Assembly (NCBI GenBank): GCA_002359895.1
Contig: DEOB01000004.1
Location: forward strand, 252,629-316,628
Direction of reading: 5' to 3'
Origin: Stenotrophomonas sp. UBA2629
GTDB taxonomy: Bacteria > Pseudomonadota > Gammaproteobacteria > Xanthomonadales > Xanthomonadaceae
DNA length: 64,000 nucleotides
Positions within the stretch are counted from its first letter, which is position 1. Each line of letters begins with the position of its first letter. This document shows positions 15,844 to 25,129 of the stretch, piece by piece. The position numbers and the translations under genes are program-made. A model generated the notes under the pieces. That model saw only the letters and a program-made list of their open reading frames with translations, was not told the origin of the DNA and made no database searches.

Positions 15844-17853
15844 ATGACAGTCGCGCTGCGGTTTTCCTGCAGCGCCGATGGCAGGCCACCCGGCGTGTTC
15901 TGCCACCCCAGAGATTCCACCTTGCGCAAACTCACTTGGCGTTTCCTGCTGCTCACCCTGATTTTCCTCACCCTGTGCCGGGTAGGCCTGTCGCTGTGGT
16001 TATGGACGCGGGTGCAACCGGCCGGCGGTTTGTGGCCGATTCTGCTCGGCGGCTGGCGGATCGACCTGAGCCTGCTGGCCATGGTCTGCGCCATCCCTGC
16101 GCTGCTCTCGCCCTGGCTGGGCCACCGCGACTGGCCCACGCGCATCACCGGCTGGTGGTACCGGCTGTGGTGGCTGCTGTTTGTGCTGCTGGAAGTGTCC
16201 ACGCCGCAGTTCATTCTGGAATACGACACCCGCCCCAACCGGCTCTATGTCGAGTACCTCAACAGCCCGCAGGAGGTATCGGCGATGCTGTGGCACGGCT
16301 ACAAGGGCGTGCTGCTGCTGGCCACCGTGGCGATGGCGCTGCTGGGTTGGGCGGGGTTCCGCTGGCTGCGCGCGCAGCGCGATGCCGTATCCATGAAGCC
16401 GGTGCTTCGCATCGTTGTCACCGCGGTGGCCTTTGTCGTGCTGTTTCTGGCCGCACGCGGCACGCTGGATCACCGCCCGTTGAATGCTTCCAAAGTGGCG
16501 TTCAGCGATGACGCCATGGTCAACGCGTTGCCATTGAACTCGCTCTACAACGTCATCCACGCCATCCGCGGCATGACCAACGAGCGCTCGGCCGACGATA
16601 TCTACGGCGGCATGCCAGAGCCCGAGATGCATGCGTTGGTCCGCAACGCCGCCGGCATCAACGGGCCGATGCTCGATCCCACCCATCCCAGCATGCATCT
16701 GCAGCAGGCCAGCACCGCACCGGCCAAGCCGCTGAACCTGGTGATCATCATCGAAGAAAGCCTGGGCGCGCAGTACATCGGCACACTGGGCGGGCAGCCA
16801 CTGTCGCCGCAGTTTGATGCGCTGGCCAACGACGGCTGGCTGCTGGCCCGCGCCTATGCCACCGGCACCCGCTCGGTGCGTGGCTTGGAAGCGTTGAACA
16901 CGGGCTTCCTGCCCACGCCGGCCGAAGCGGTGCTGAAACTCCCGCGCAGCCAAAGCGGCTTTTTCACCTTGGCCGATCTGCTAGGTGAGTTCGGCTACCG
17001 CTCGCGCTTCATCTACGGTGGCGAAGCGCACTTCGACAACATGAAGTCGTTCTTCCTGGGCAATGGTTTTGACGAGGTGATCGACCGGCCCAGGTTCCAG
17101 GTGAAGCCCGGCTTCGTCGGCTCGTGGGGGGCCGCCGATGAGGACATGTTCAACGAGCTGCATCACCGTTTGATGCAGGACGACGCGCAGCCGCGTCTGA
17201 GCGTGGCCTTCAGCGTCTCCAATCATTCACCCTGGGAATACCCGGCCGGCCGCATCCAACCCAGCATGCCGGCCGCCAGTGTCGAAAACACCGCGCGCTA
17301 TGCGGATTGGTCACTCGGCCAGTTTTTCGCCAAGGCCAAGCAGTCGCCGTACTGGAACAACACGGTGTTCCTGGTGGTGGCCGACCACGATTCGCGCGTG
17401 TTCGGCGCCAGCCTGGTGCCGGTGCGGCACTTCCATATTCCCGCGTTGATTCTTGGCCCCGGCGTGCCGGTGCAACGCGACGAGCAGATCGTGAGCCAGA
17501 TAGACCTGCCACCCACGTTGCTGTCGTTGATCGGCGTCAGCAGCGTCCACCCGATGCTGGGCATGGATCTGACACGACGTCATCCAAATCGCGCCATCAT
17601 GCAATACGGCGACAACTTCGGTTATCTGCAGGACGACCAGTTGTTGGTATTGCAGCCACAGCAGCCGGCCGAACAGTTCCGTTACCAGCGCGATGGCGAA
17701 ACGCTGACGCCTGCCGGTGTGGACCCGGCACTGGCCAAACTCGCGTTGGCGCATGCGTTGTGGCCCAGTTGGGCCTACACGCACCAGCGCTACACGCTTC
17801 CGCCGAAATCGCAGCAGCCCAAAGCTGGCGTCACCGCGCCTGCGGCAAATTAG
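15844..17853 (+). CDS. LtaS-like membrane sulfatase / phosphoglycerol transferase
   Basis: About 669 residues from the ATG at 15844; a TTG at 15922 (LRKLTWRFLLLTL) would give a more usual N-terminus and the true start is uncertain. An N-terminal block of about five hydrophobic helices is followed by an extracytoplasmic alkaline-phosphatase-fold domain. Metal and nucleophile motifs visible are IIIEESLGAQ, ATGTRSVRGLEA (presumed nucleophile Thr), VFLVVADHDSR and VRHFHIPALI. Homologues in Gram-negatives transfer phosphoglycerol or phosphoethanolamine to periplasmic glucans or glycolipids. A link to the OpgD glucan gene at 34342 is possible but they are not adjacent. Confidence 0.82.
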   Translation: MTVALRFSCSADGRPPGVFCHPRDSTLRKLTWRFLLLTLIFLTLCRVGLSLWLWTRVQPAGGLWPILLGGWRIDLSLLAMVCAIPALLSPWLGHRDWPTRITGWWYRLWWLLFVLLEVSTPQFILEYDTRPNRLYVEYLNSPQEVSAMLWHGYKGVLLLATVAMALLGWAGFRWLRAQRDAVSMKPVLRIVVTAVAFVVLFLAARGTLDHRPLNASKVAFSDDAMVNALPLNSLYNVIHAIRGMTNERSADDIYGGMPEPEMHALVRNAAGINGPMLDPTHPSMHLQQASTAPAKPLNLVIIIEESLGAQYIGTLGGQPLSPQFDALANDGWLLARAYATGTRSVRGLEALNTGFLPTPAEAVLKLPRSQSGFFTLADLLGEFGYRSRFIYGGEAHFDNMKSFFLGNGFDEVIDRPRFQVKPGFVGSWGAADEDMFNELHHRLMQDDAQPRLSVAFSVSNHSPWEYPAGRIQPSMPAASVENTARYADWSLGQFFAKAKQSPYWNNTVFLVVADHDSRVFGASLVPVRHFHIPALILGPGVPVQRDEQIVSQIDLPPTLLSLIGVSSVHPMLGMDLTRRHPNRAIMQYGDNFGYLQDDQLLVLQPQQPAEQFRYQRDGETLTPAGVDPALAKLALAHALWPSWAYTHQRYTLPPKSQQPKAGVTAPAAN

Positions 17854-17901
17854 CCGATACCCACCCCCGCACGAACATGCAGGGGCGGTGATGACCCGTG
17901 A

Positions 17902-18867
17902 CTACGCGTCCGTGCCGAAGTAATCGCGGCACCATGCCACCACCGGCGGCAGGCCAGCTTCGATGGGCGTGACCGGCTCGTAGCCGAACGCGGCCTTGGC
18001 GCGCGAGGTGTCGGCCATGGTCTGCACCATGTCGCCGGGCTGCATCGGCTTGTAGATCTTCTGCGCGGGCTGCCCGGCAGCGGCGGCGATCACGTCGATG
18101 AAGTGCTCCAGCTCCACCGGCGTGTGATTGCCCAGGTTGAACACCTGGTGCGGTGTGGCCGCGTCGCTGGGGTGCGCCAACGCGCCCAGGATGCCGGCCA
18201 CGATGTCCGAAACGTGGGTGAAATCGCGGCGCATCTTGCCGTCGTTGAACACATCAATGCTGCGCCCGGCCAACACCGCGCGCGAGAACAGCAGCGGCGC
18301 CATGTCCGGCCGTCCCCACGGCCCATACACCGTGAAAAAACGCAGGCCGGTGGCATGCAGGCCGTACAGCTGCGCGTAGGTGTAGGCCATCAACTCATTG
18401 GCCGCTTTGGTCGCCGCGTACAGCGAGCGCGGCTGGTCCACGCGCTGGTCTTCGGAAAACGGCGGCGTGGCCGAGTCGCCATAAACCGAGCTGCTGGAGG
18501 CATACACCAGGTGCTGCACGCCACGGTGGCGGCACAGCTCCAGCATGTTGACGAAACCCACCAGGTTGCTTTCAACGTAAACGTGCGGGTTTTCCAGCGA
18601 ATAACGCACGCCGGCCTGCGCGGCCAGGTGGATCACCCGGGTCGGTTGCACTTCATCGAACAACGCGGCCAAGCCGTCGCGGTCGGTGAGGTCCAGCGCG
18701 CGGATATCCACCTGCGGGCACAACGCAGCCACGCGGTCGCGCTTGATCTGCGGGTCGTAGTAATCGTTGTAGTTGTCCAGGCCCACCACACGCTCGCCGC
18801 GTGCAGCCAGTGCCTGGCAGGTATAGGCGCCGATGAAACCGGCCGCGCCGGTGACAAGAATGGTCAT
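17902..18867 (-). CDS. NAD-dependent sugar epimerase, UDP-glucuronate 4-epimerase-like
   Basis: A 321-residue extended short-chain dehydrogenase. The Rossmann motif GAAGFIG (residues 7-13) and the catalytic YAATK (YxxxK) are present, with SSSSVYG supplying the active-site serine. The segment DNYNDYYDPQIKRDR and the LRFFTVYGPWGRPDMA block are characteristic of UDP-glucuronate/galacturonate 4-epimerases, which supply UDP-galacturonate for lipopolysaccharide or capsule. The helix-hairpin-helix gene upstream on the same strand ends 47 bases before it. Confidence 0.88.
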   Translation of the reverse strand: MTILVTGAAGFIGAYTCQALAARGERVVGLDNYNDYYDPQIKRDRVAALCPQVDIRALDLTDRDGLAALFDEVQPTRVIHLAAQAGVRYSLENPHVYVESNLVGFVNMLELCRHRGVQHLVYASSSSVYGDSATPPFSEDQRVDQPRSLYAATKAANELMAYTYAQLYGLHATGLRFFTVYGPWGRPDMAPLLFSRAVLAGRSIDVFNDGKMRRDFTHVSDIVAGILGALAHPSDAATPHQVFNLGNHTPVELEHFIDVIAAAAGQPAQKIYKPMQPGDMVQTMADTSRAKAAFGYEPVTPIEAGLPPVVAWCRDYFGTDA

Positions 18868-18913
18868 CGAAGAAATCCTTTGTTTGCGGCGGGGCCAACA
18901 ACGGCCCGCTGCC

Positions 18914-19222
18914 TCACCACATGCTCAGTGGCGTTTCCTTGGCCAAGGTGTCCTTGCGTTCCTTGCTGAACGCCCACCACGGCTGCGCTGCCTCACCCGC
19001 CATGAAGCGGACGATGGACAGAAACACATCAATCACGCAGGGGTCGTGCACCACGCCGGTCTTCAGACACAGCTGGGCGTACATGTCGTAGGCATCGCGC
19101 CCGCGCAGATGCGCCGGGACACGGATGCCAATCAGACGGAGATCTTTCTCACAGGCCGGCCCGACGTTTGGCAGGTCGGTCAGACGCAACAGATGGTTGC
19201 GGTCGACCTTGGTGGGGTTCAT
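18914..19222 (-). CDS. Helix-hairpin-helix (Cdd1/pathogenicity-locus type) protein
   Basis: A 102-residue protein of the family annotated as 'pathogenicity locus' or Cdd1. Its opening contains a helix-hairpin-helix motif, LTDLPNVGPACEKDLRLIGI, similar to TfoX C-terminal and DNA-binding HhH domains. The block DAYDMYAQLCLKTG and the Cys-containing DPCVIDVFLSIVRFM are family hallmarks. Role unknown; nucleic-acid binding is likely but not shown. It lies downstream of parB on the same strand. Confidence 0.75.
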   Translation of the reverse strand: MNPTKVDRNHLLRLTDLPNVGPACEKDLRLIGIRVPAHLRGRDAYDMYAQLCLKTGVVHDPCVIDVFLSIVRFMAGEAAQPWWAFSKERKDTLAKETPLSMW

Positions 19223-19255
19223 TGACTTGCAGGCACCTCAGGGAGAGTTGGGACG

Positions 19256-20170
19256 TCAGCCTTGCTGGCGTGTACGCAGCCGCTCAAGCACGCCATCAAG
19301 CGTGTCCAGATCGGTGTAATGAATGACCAGCTTGCCCTTGCCGCCACGGCCGTGGCTGATGGCCACCTTGGTGCCGAGCGACTCGGACAATTCTGTTTCC
19401 AGCGATGCGATATCGGCCTGCGGCGCGGTCGGCGACGGCTTGGCCTTGCGCGCGCCGGGCACCTTGCCGGCAGCAAACTGCTGGGCACGGTGTTCCACTT
19501 CGCGCACCGACCAGCCCTGGTCGGCGGCTTCTTCGGCCAGCTTGGTGGCCAGTTCCGGCGCCAGCGTCAGCAGCGCGCGGGCATGGCCCATTTCCAAACG
19601 GCGGGTTTCCAGCAACACGCGCACGCCGATGGGCAGGTCGATCAGGCGCAGCAGGTTGGACACCGAGGCGCGCGAACGGCCCACCGCCTGCGCCGCTTCG
19701 GCGTGGGTGAGGGTGAACTCGCTGACCAGCCGCGCCAGGGCTTCGGCTTCTTCCAACGGGTTGAGGTCTTCACGCTGGATGTTCTCGATCAGCGCCATCG
19801 CGATGACGGTGCGGTCTTCCAGCTCGCGCACCACCACCGGCACCACGTCCAGCCCGGCCAGGCGCGAGGCGCGCCAGCGGCGTTCACCGGCAATGATTTC
19901 GTAGTTGCCGCCTTCCACCTGGCGCACCAGGATCGGCTGGATGATGCCCTGCGCCTTGATCGACTCGGCCAGTTCCGCCAGCTTGCCCTCGTCCATGTCG
20001 CGACGCGGCTGGTACTTGCCCGGCTGCAGCTGATCCACCGGCAGCTTGCGCAGTACTTCACCCGGCTGCGGCTCGGCCACAGCAGCCACCGACACCTGCG
20101 TCATTGCGCCCTTCGGGCCCAGCAGAGCATCCAGGCCACGGCCCAGGCCGCGCTTTTTGACGCTACTCAT
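19256..20170 (-). CDS. parB: Chromosome partitioning protein ParB
   Basis: A 304-residue centromere-binding CTPase. The ParB/Srx CTP-binding N-domain contains EIIAGERRWRASRLAGLD (the GERR box) and ENIQREDLNPLEEAEA. The helix-turn-helix (TLTHAEAAQAVGRSRASVSNLLRL) follows, and the C-terminal dimer domain ends VIHYTDLDTLDGVLERLR. The start overlaps the parA stop by 1 base, so parA and parB are translationally coupled. Together they segregate the chromosome origin; the window is therefore probably close to oriC. No parS site was found in the window. Confidence 0.96.
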   Translation of the reverse strand: MSSVKKRGLGRGLDALLGPKGAMTQVSVAAVAEPQPGEVLRKLPVDQLQPGKYQPRRDMDEGKLAELAESIKAQGIIQPILVRQVEGGNYEIIAGERRWRASRLAGLDVVPVVVRELEDRTVIAMALIENIQREDLNPLEEAEALARLVSEFTLTHAEAAQAVGRSRASVSNLLRLIDLPIGVRVLLETRRLEMGHARALLTLAPELATKLAEEAADQGWSVREVEHRAQQFAAGKVPGARKAKPSPTAPQADIASLETELSESLGTKVAISHGRGGKGKLVIHYTDLDTLDGVLERLRTRQQG

Positions 20171-20967
20171 CAGACAGCCTCCACGGCCCGGGAGGGCTGC
20201 TTGCGTTCGTTGTGACGGCGGATGATCTCGCCGGCCAGGCCCAGATAGGCCACGCCACCGCGCGAGGTGCGGTCGTAGCCGACAATGCTCTGGCCGTGGC
20301 TGGGCGCCTCGGCCAGGCGCACGTTGCGCGGCACGATGGTGCGGAACACGCGGTCGCCGAAGTACTCGGTGAGCTGCGCGGACACGGCGTTGGCCAGGTT
20401 GTTGCGCACATCGAACATGGTGCGCAGCACGCCTTCGATTTCCAGCGCCGGGTTGAGGTTGATCTTCAACGCATCAATGGTCTGCACCAGCGCGGTCAGG
20501 CCTTCGAGTGCGTAGTACTCGCACTGCATCGGCACGATCACCGAATCGGCAGCGGCCAGCGCATTGAGCGTCAGCAGCGACAGTGCCGGCGGGCAGTCGA
20601 TGAGGATGTAGTCGTATTCGTCGCGGATGGGCGCCAGTGCGCGCTTGAGCCGCTGCTCGCGCTCGCCCTGGTCCATGAGCTGGATCTCGGCGGCGGTCAG
20701 GTCGATGTTGCCCGGCAGCAGGTCGTAGCCTTCAGCGGTTTTGACACGCACTTCGACGGCGGTGTTTTCGCCGAGCAGAAGGTCGCAGGTGGAGGCAGCG
20801 ACTTCACGCTTGTCCACGCCACTGCCCATGGTCGCGTTGCCCTGCGAATCCAGGTCGACCAGCAGCACTCGCTTGGGTGCAGCGGCAAGGGAAGCAGCCA
20901 GATTGACGGCCGTGGTGGTCTTACCGACGCCGCCCTTCTGGTTGGCGATGGCGATGATGCGAGCCAT
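20170..20967 (-). CDS. parA: Chromosome partitioning ATPase ParA
   Basis: A 265-residue Walker-type ATPase of the ParA/Soj family. The deviant Walker A loop KGGVGKTTTAVNL is at residues 10-22 and the Walker B segment YILIDCPPALSLL is mid-protein. Starting at the ATG at 20965-20967 gives the canonical MARIIAIANQKGG; a 30-codon in-frame extension is not supported. It is upstream of parB in one operon, with rsmG about 280 bases further upstream on the same strand, the order seen at many gammaproteobacterial origins. Confidence 0.96.
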   Translation of the reverse strand: MARIIAIANQKGGVGKTTTAVNLAASLAAAPKRVLLVDLDSQGNATMGSGVDKREVAASTCDLLLGENTAVEVRVKTAEGYDLLPGNIDLTAAEIQLMDQGEREQRLKRALAPIRDEYDYILIDCPPALSLLTLNALAAADSVIVPMQCEYYALEGLTALVQTIDALKINLNPALEIEGVLRTMFDVRNNLANAVSAQLTEYFGDRVFRTIVPRNVRLAEAPSHGQSIVGYDRTSRGGVAYLGLAGEIIRRHNERKQPSRAVEAV

Positions 20968-21248
20968 GCAGGAGAGCCTCGTAGGCGAAGTTGGACTAGG
21001 CATTATGCGGGTAGCGGCGCCAAGGCGGAAATCGGCGTCGGGCCTGATGCCGCCCAACTACCCCAAAAGTGCCCCGTCCGGCCAATGCAATGCGCCCAGA
21101 GGTGGGTCATGACGACGGAACCAGCGCCCGGCAATGGGCGGCAGGGGCGCAGTCACCCTGTGGCCAATCTGGGTGCCGCCACCGCGTGCGCCCTCCCGCG
21201 CCCTCCTCATGGGGCACGGCACGGGCGGGCCTGGGCGCTACCGGAGCC

Positions 21249-21890
21249 TCAGGCTTTGCGCTCGACCACGACCAGGTGGCGGTCGCCGACCAGGCCGGGC
21301 ACCTGCAGCGGGCGCACCTCCAGCGCCTGCCAGCCAGCCGGCAGTTGGGCGATCTCTTCGTGCGGGTACACGCCCTTCATCGCCAACAGCTGGCCGCCGG
21401 GGCGCAGCAGGTGGCCGCCGACCTCGATGATGCCGGCCAAGGTGTCCATGGCGCGGGCGGTGAGGTTGTCGAAGGCAGCCGGCTCGGCCAGCGCTTCGGC
21501 GCGGGATTCCGCTACGCGGGCATTGCCCAGGCCCAGCTGGCGCACGGCTTCGCGCAGGAAGCGCGCTTTCTTGCCGTTGCTCTCCACCAGCGTGACGTGC
21601 AGCTGCGGGTGGGCGATGGCCAGCGGAATGCCGGGCAGCCCGGGGCCGGTGCCCAGGTCGGCCAAGCTGCCCGATGTGACGTGCGGCACCATGGCCAGCG
21701 AGTCGAGCAGATGGCGGGTGACCATTTCGCGCGGGTCGCGGATGGCGGTGAGGTTGTAGGTACGGTTCCAGCGCGCCAGCAGGGCAAGGTAGGCCAGCAG
21801 CGGCGTGGCCAGTGCGGCGTCCAGACCCATGGCCTGCAGGCCGTTGTGCAGGTCGGTGGCGACTTCAGGCGGGAGGGTGGTGTCGTTCAT
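21249..21890 (-). CDS. rsmG: 16S rRNA (guanine-527-N7) methyltransferase
   Basis: A 213-residue SAM-dependent methyltransferase (formerly GidB) that methylates G527 of 16S rRNA. The SAM-binding loop LADLGTGPGLPGIPLAI and the downstream NLTARAMDTLAGI are typical. The 280-base gap to parA holds no recognised gene. The upstream neighbour is a phosphopantetheinyl transferase on the same strand. Confidence 0.95.
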   Translation of the reverse strand: MNDTTLPPEVATDLHNGLQAMGLDAALATPLLAYLALLARWNRTYNLTAIRDPREMVTRHLLDSLAMVPHVTSGSLADLGTGPGLPGIPLAIAHPQLHVTLVESNGKKARFLREAVRQLGLGNARVAESRAEALAEPAAFDNLTARAMDTLAGIIEVGGHLLRPGGQLLAMKGVYPHEEIAQLPAGWQALEVRPLQVPGLVGDRHLVVVERKA

Positions 21891-21964
21891 GGCGGGGATT
21901 ATCGCAGGCTGGCCGGTTATCCCGCGCCGGGCAGTGAAGCGGCTTCACCGCAATCAGCGGCCGA

Positions 21965-22558
21965 TCACAGCGGGTACCACGCCAAGGCCGCACGAAACTC
22001 CGGTGTGGCCTGCCACTCGTGCAGGTGCCAACGCGCCGCGTCACCCAGGCCGGCATCGCACCACACCAGCTGCAGCGCGCCACTGTCATCGGGTGCGAAA
22101 CACAGCTTTTCCAGCCCGAAGGAGATGCCGTGCCCGTGCGCTTTCAGCAGCGCCTCCTTGGCGCACCACACCCGGAAGAACCAGTGTTCGCACTGGGTGT
22201 TGTCCAAGCCATCCAGCCAGGCAATTTCGTCGGGATGGAAAAAACGGCGGATCACCTCGCGCATCTGCCGGCGCGGACGCTGCCGTTCCAGGTCCACGCC
22301 CAGGCGCGCGCCCTCGCCCAGCGCCACCAGCAGGTGGCCACCGCTGTGGCTCCAGCCGGTGCCGTAATGGGCCAGTTCGCCAATCAGCCAAGGCCGGCTG
22401 CGTTCGTCGCGGGTGAGCGGCAGCGTCTGTGGCGCGTGCCCCAACTGGTGTGCCAGCAGCTCGCGGGCCTGCGGTTCGCCCCGCGTGCCGGGCGTATGTG
22501 GCAGCAGCCAGACCCGCACCGGGTCGAACCACCAACTGGGCGGCGGCATCGCGGTCAT
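21965..22558 (-). CDS. 4'-phosphopantetheinyl transferase, Sfp type
   Basis: About 197 residues. The enzyme transfers the phosphopantetheine arm of CoA to carrier proteins of fatty acid, polyketide or nonribosomal peptide synthases. The family motif is visible in two halves: RLGVDLERQRP (the G-V-D Mg site) and FFRVWCAKEALLKAHG (F-x-x-K-E-x-x-x-K). The start at 22556-22558 is chosen because the upstream in-frame extension overlaps the divergent membrane-protein gene and looks non-coding. It could be the EntD/Sfp-like activator of a secondary-metabolite or siderophore pathway elsewhere. Confidence 0.88.
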   Translation of the reverse strand: MTAMPPPSWWFDPVRVWLLPHTPGTRGEPQARELLAHQLGHAPQTLPLTRDERSRPWLIGELAHYGTGWSHSGGHLLVALGEGARLGVDLERQRPRRQMREVIRRFFHPDEIAWLDGLDNTQCEHWFFRVWCAKEALLKAHGHGISFGLEKLCFAPDDSGALQLVWCDAGLGDAARWHLHEWQATPEFRAALAWYPL

Positions 22559-22657
22559 GCGCCCTGCCCGGCGCAGATGGACGCCATTTTCACAGCCGGA
22601 CGCGTTGACTGTAGCCACCGCACCGTACGAGGTGCTTTCAGGCAGGGAGATTCGCGC

Positions 22658-22912
22658 ATGGGCCTCATCATCTGGTTGATCATCGGTGGCGTCGTAGGCT
22701 GGCTGGCCAGCCTCATCATGCGCCGCGATGCGCAGCAGGGCATCATCCTGAACGTCGTTGTCGGCATTGTGGGTGCCATGCTGGCCGGCTTCCTTTTCAG
22801 TGGTGGCAGCATCAATGGCGCCATCACCATGCGGTCGTTCCTGCTGTCGCTGCTGGGCGCGGTGATCCTGTTGGCCATCGTCAACCTGTTCACCCGTAAA
22901 AAGCTCCGCTGA
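22658..22912 (+). CDS. GlsB/YeaQ/YmgE-family small membrane protein
   Basis: An 84-residue inner-membrane protein with three hydrophobic helices (LIIWLIIGGVVGWLASLIM; IILNVVVGIVGAMLAGFLF; FLLSLLGAVILLAIVNLF) and glycine-rich packing, characteristic of the transglycosylase-associated protein family that is often stress-induced. A Shine-Dalgarno GGGAGA lies 9 bases before the ATG. It is divergent from the phosphopantetheinyl transferase and convergent with xthA, separated by the hairpin at 22936. Confidence 0.87.
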   Translation: MGLIIWLIIGGVVGWLASLIMRRDAQQGIILNVVVGIVGAMLAGFLFSGGSINGAITMRSFLLSLLGAVILLAIVNLFTRKKLR

Positions 22913-22935
22913 CACGCAGCCACGCATAACGCACG

Positions 22936-22972
22936 AATGGAGGCAGACGCCAACAGCGTTTGCCTCCATTTG
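22936..22972. terminator. Bidirectional terminator between GlsB-like gene and xthA
   Basis: AATGGAGGCA-G-ACGC and GCGT-T-TGCCTCCATT form a 15-bp stem with one G-T pair around caaca, followed by ttgttt on the plus strand. It separates the two convergent genes. Confidence 0.82.
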
Positions 22973-22988
22973 TTTGGGCGGCGCGTTG

Positions 22989-23759
22989 TTACGGCTGCAG
23001 CTGCACCCACGCCGGTGCGTGATCGCTGGGGCGCTCCCAGGTACGCGGCTCGCGATCGATGCCCGAGTCCTGTGCGCGCGGCTTGAGTGCGTCGGACACC
23101 AGCGTCAGGTCGATACGCAGGCCCAGGTCGCGGCGGAAACCAGCCGCGCGGTAATCCCACCAGCTGAAAATTCCGCCTTCCTCGTTGTGCAGGCGGAACG
23201 CATCGTGCAGGCCCAGATCCAGCAGCTTCTGCAGCGCTTCGCGCTCGGCGGTGGAGGTGAGGATGTGGTTCTCGTCCCATACCACCGGGTCATGCACATC
23301 GCGCGCATCGGGGGCAATGTTGAAATCGCCCATCACCACCAGTTGCGGGTACTTCTGCAGCTCGGCGGCAATCCAGTCATGCACGGCCGCCAACCAACGC
23401 AGCTTGTAGGCGTACTTGTCGGTGCCGATGTCCTGGCCGTTGACCACATACAGGTTGATGATGCGCACGCCGTTGACGGTGCCGGCAATCACCCGCTTCT
23501 GCTCGTCCTCGAAACCGGGGATGCCGATCTGCACGTCCTCGATGGGGTCACGCGCCAGCAATGCCACGCCGTTGTAGGTCTTCTGCCCGGCAAACACATT
23601 GCGGTAACCCAGCTCAAGCAGGCGCGTGTCCGGGAACTTGTGGTCCTCCAGCTTGGTTTCCTGGATGCCGACCACGTCGGGGGCAAAGTCGGCCAACCAC
23701 TGTTCAAGATGTGGCAGGCGGACGTTGAGCGAGTTGACGTTCCATGAAGCGATGCGCAT
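22989..23759 (-). CDS. xthA: Exodeoxyribonuclease III
   Basis: A 256-residue AP endonuclease/3'-5' exonuclease of base-excision repair. The start MRIASWNVNSLNVRLPHLEQW, the metal-binding ETKLEDHKFP, the NIAPDARDVHDP block and the C-terminal SDHAPAWVQL are all conserved in XthA/ExoIII. It is a single gene with its own promoter in the 296-base gap up to 24056; that gap contains no recognised gene. Confidence 0.95.
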   Translation of the reverse strand: MRIASWNVNSLNVRLPHLEQWLADFAPDVVGIQETKLEDHKFPDTRLLELGYRNVFAGQKTYNGVALLARDPIEDVQIGIPGFEDEQKRVIAGTVNGVRIINLYVVNGQDIGTDKYAYKLRWLAAVHDWIAAELQKYPQLVVMGDFNIAPDARDVHDPVVWDENHILTSTAEREALQKLLDLGLHDAFRLHNEEGGIFSWWDYRAAGFRRDLGLRIDLTLVSDALKPRAQDSGIDREPRTWERPSDHAPAWVQLQP

Positions 23760-24055
23760 GACAGCCTATCCTTTCTTTCGTGCTCTAACGGCATTCCAGT
23801 GCGGATGATACCTCTGCCGATAGCTGCGGATTGACGCGTTGGCCAAGCGGCGCAGGGTGGATGGTTCAAGACGCGTTTGCGCGCACGCCTGCAAACACGT
23901 CCGCGCCTCGCGCGCCCGTCGCTTACCACTTCCATCGCGCAGCGCCGGCATACGGGTCATCGCAAGTTTCATCCATTGCATGCAGCATGCTGCCACTGCG
24001 TGGCGATGATGCCTGTCGTCGACGCTGTTCATCCCCACTGCTGCAAAGGATCGAC

Positions 24056-25063
24056 ATGCAAGCCATTCAACTGCAACAACCCGGTGGCCTGAACCACCTG
24101 CATCTGGTCGAGCTGCCCACGCCCGGTGCGCCGGCTGCCGGCGAAATCCAGGTGCGTATCCACGCCAGTTCGCTGAATTTCCACGATCTACTGGTGGTCA
24201 CTGGCGCCTCGCCGGTTGCCGACAAGCGCATCCCGATGGCTGATGGTGCCGGCATCGTCACCGCAGTAGGCGATGCGGTGAGCGAATTTGCCGTGGGCGA
24301 TGCGGTGGTGTCGTGTTTCTTTCCGCAATGGCAGGCCGGCCATGCGTTGCCGGTGGGGTTTGCCAACGTGCCCGGCGATGGCATCGAGGGTTTTGCGCGC
24401 GAATACGTGAACCTGCCGGCCAGCGCGTTCACCCACGCGCCCCGGGGCTACAGCCATGAAGAAGCCTCCACGCTGACCACCGCCGGGCTCACCGCGTGGC
24501 GTGCGCTGGTGGTGGATGGCCGCATCCGCGCGGGCGACACGGTGTTGGTGTTGGGCACCGGCGGGGTGTCGATCTTTGCGCTGCAGTTGGCCAAATCGAT
24601 GGGCGCGCGGGTGATTGCCACCACCTCCAGCGACGCCAAGAAACAGCGCCTGCTGGAACTGGGCGCCGATGCGGTCATCAATTATCGCCAGCAGCCGGAA
24701 TGGGGCGATGCGGTGCTGGCCCTCACCCAAGGGCGCGGCGCTGACATCGTGGTGGAAGTGGGCGGCCCTGGCACGTTGCCGCAGTCCATCCGTGCGTGCG
24801 CGGCAGGCGGCCATATTGCGCTGATCGGCGTGCTGACCGGCTTTGCCGGTGCGGTGCCCACTGCCGAGATGATGATCAAGCAGCAGACCCTCAAAGGGCT
24901 GGTGGTTGGCAGCCGTGAGCAGCAGCAGGACCTGGTGCGTGCGCTGGATACTTTCAGCTGGCGCCCGGTGATCAGCAGCCGTTATCCGCTGGCCCGGATT
25001 GCCGAGGCGTTTGCCGAGCAACAGGCCGGCCAGCATTTCGGCAAGGTGTGTCTGCACTACTGA
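24056..25063 (+). CDS. Zinc-less medium-chain alcohol dehydrogenase / quinone oxidoreductase-like
   Basis: A 335-residue NAD(P)H-dependent MDR-family oxidoreductase. The GroES-like N-domain is followed by a Rossmann fold with VLVLGTGGVSIFALQLAKSMGARV. The opening ASSLNFHDLLVVTG and the usual zinc-binding residues are replaced, as in quinone oxidoreductases (NHDLLV rather than Cys-His), so reduction of quinones or enals is likely. The ATG at 24056 follows the Shine-Dalgarno AAAGGA. It is convergent with the LysR gene at 25130, 67 bases away. Confidence 0.8.
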   Translation: MQAIQLQQPGGLNHLHLVELPTPGAPAAGEIQVRIHASSLNFHDLLVVTGASPVADKRIPMADGAGIVTAVGDAVSEFAVGDAVVSCFFPQWQAGHALPVGFANVPGDGIEGFAREYVNLPASAFTHAPRGYSHEEASTLTTAGLTAWRALVVDGRIRAGDTVLVLGTGGVSIFALQLAKSMGARVIATTSSDAKKQRLLELGADAVINYRQQPEWGDAVLALTQGRGADIVVEVGGPGTLPQSIRACAAGGHIALIGVLTGFAGAVPTAEMMIKQQTLKGLVVGSREQQQDLVRALDTFSWRPVISSRYPLARIAEAFAEQQAGQHFGKVCLHY

Positions 25064-25129
25064 AGACGGCATTGGCCGGTGCCACGTATGACGCGGCCCG
25101 GCCATCCCTCCTTTCAACCACGGTGCGAC

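Noticed and set aside
19256..21890. Origin of replication inside the window
   Set aside because: parAB and rsmG are often near oriC, but no DnaA-box cluster with an AT-rich region or dnaA gene was seen.
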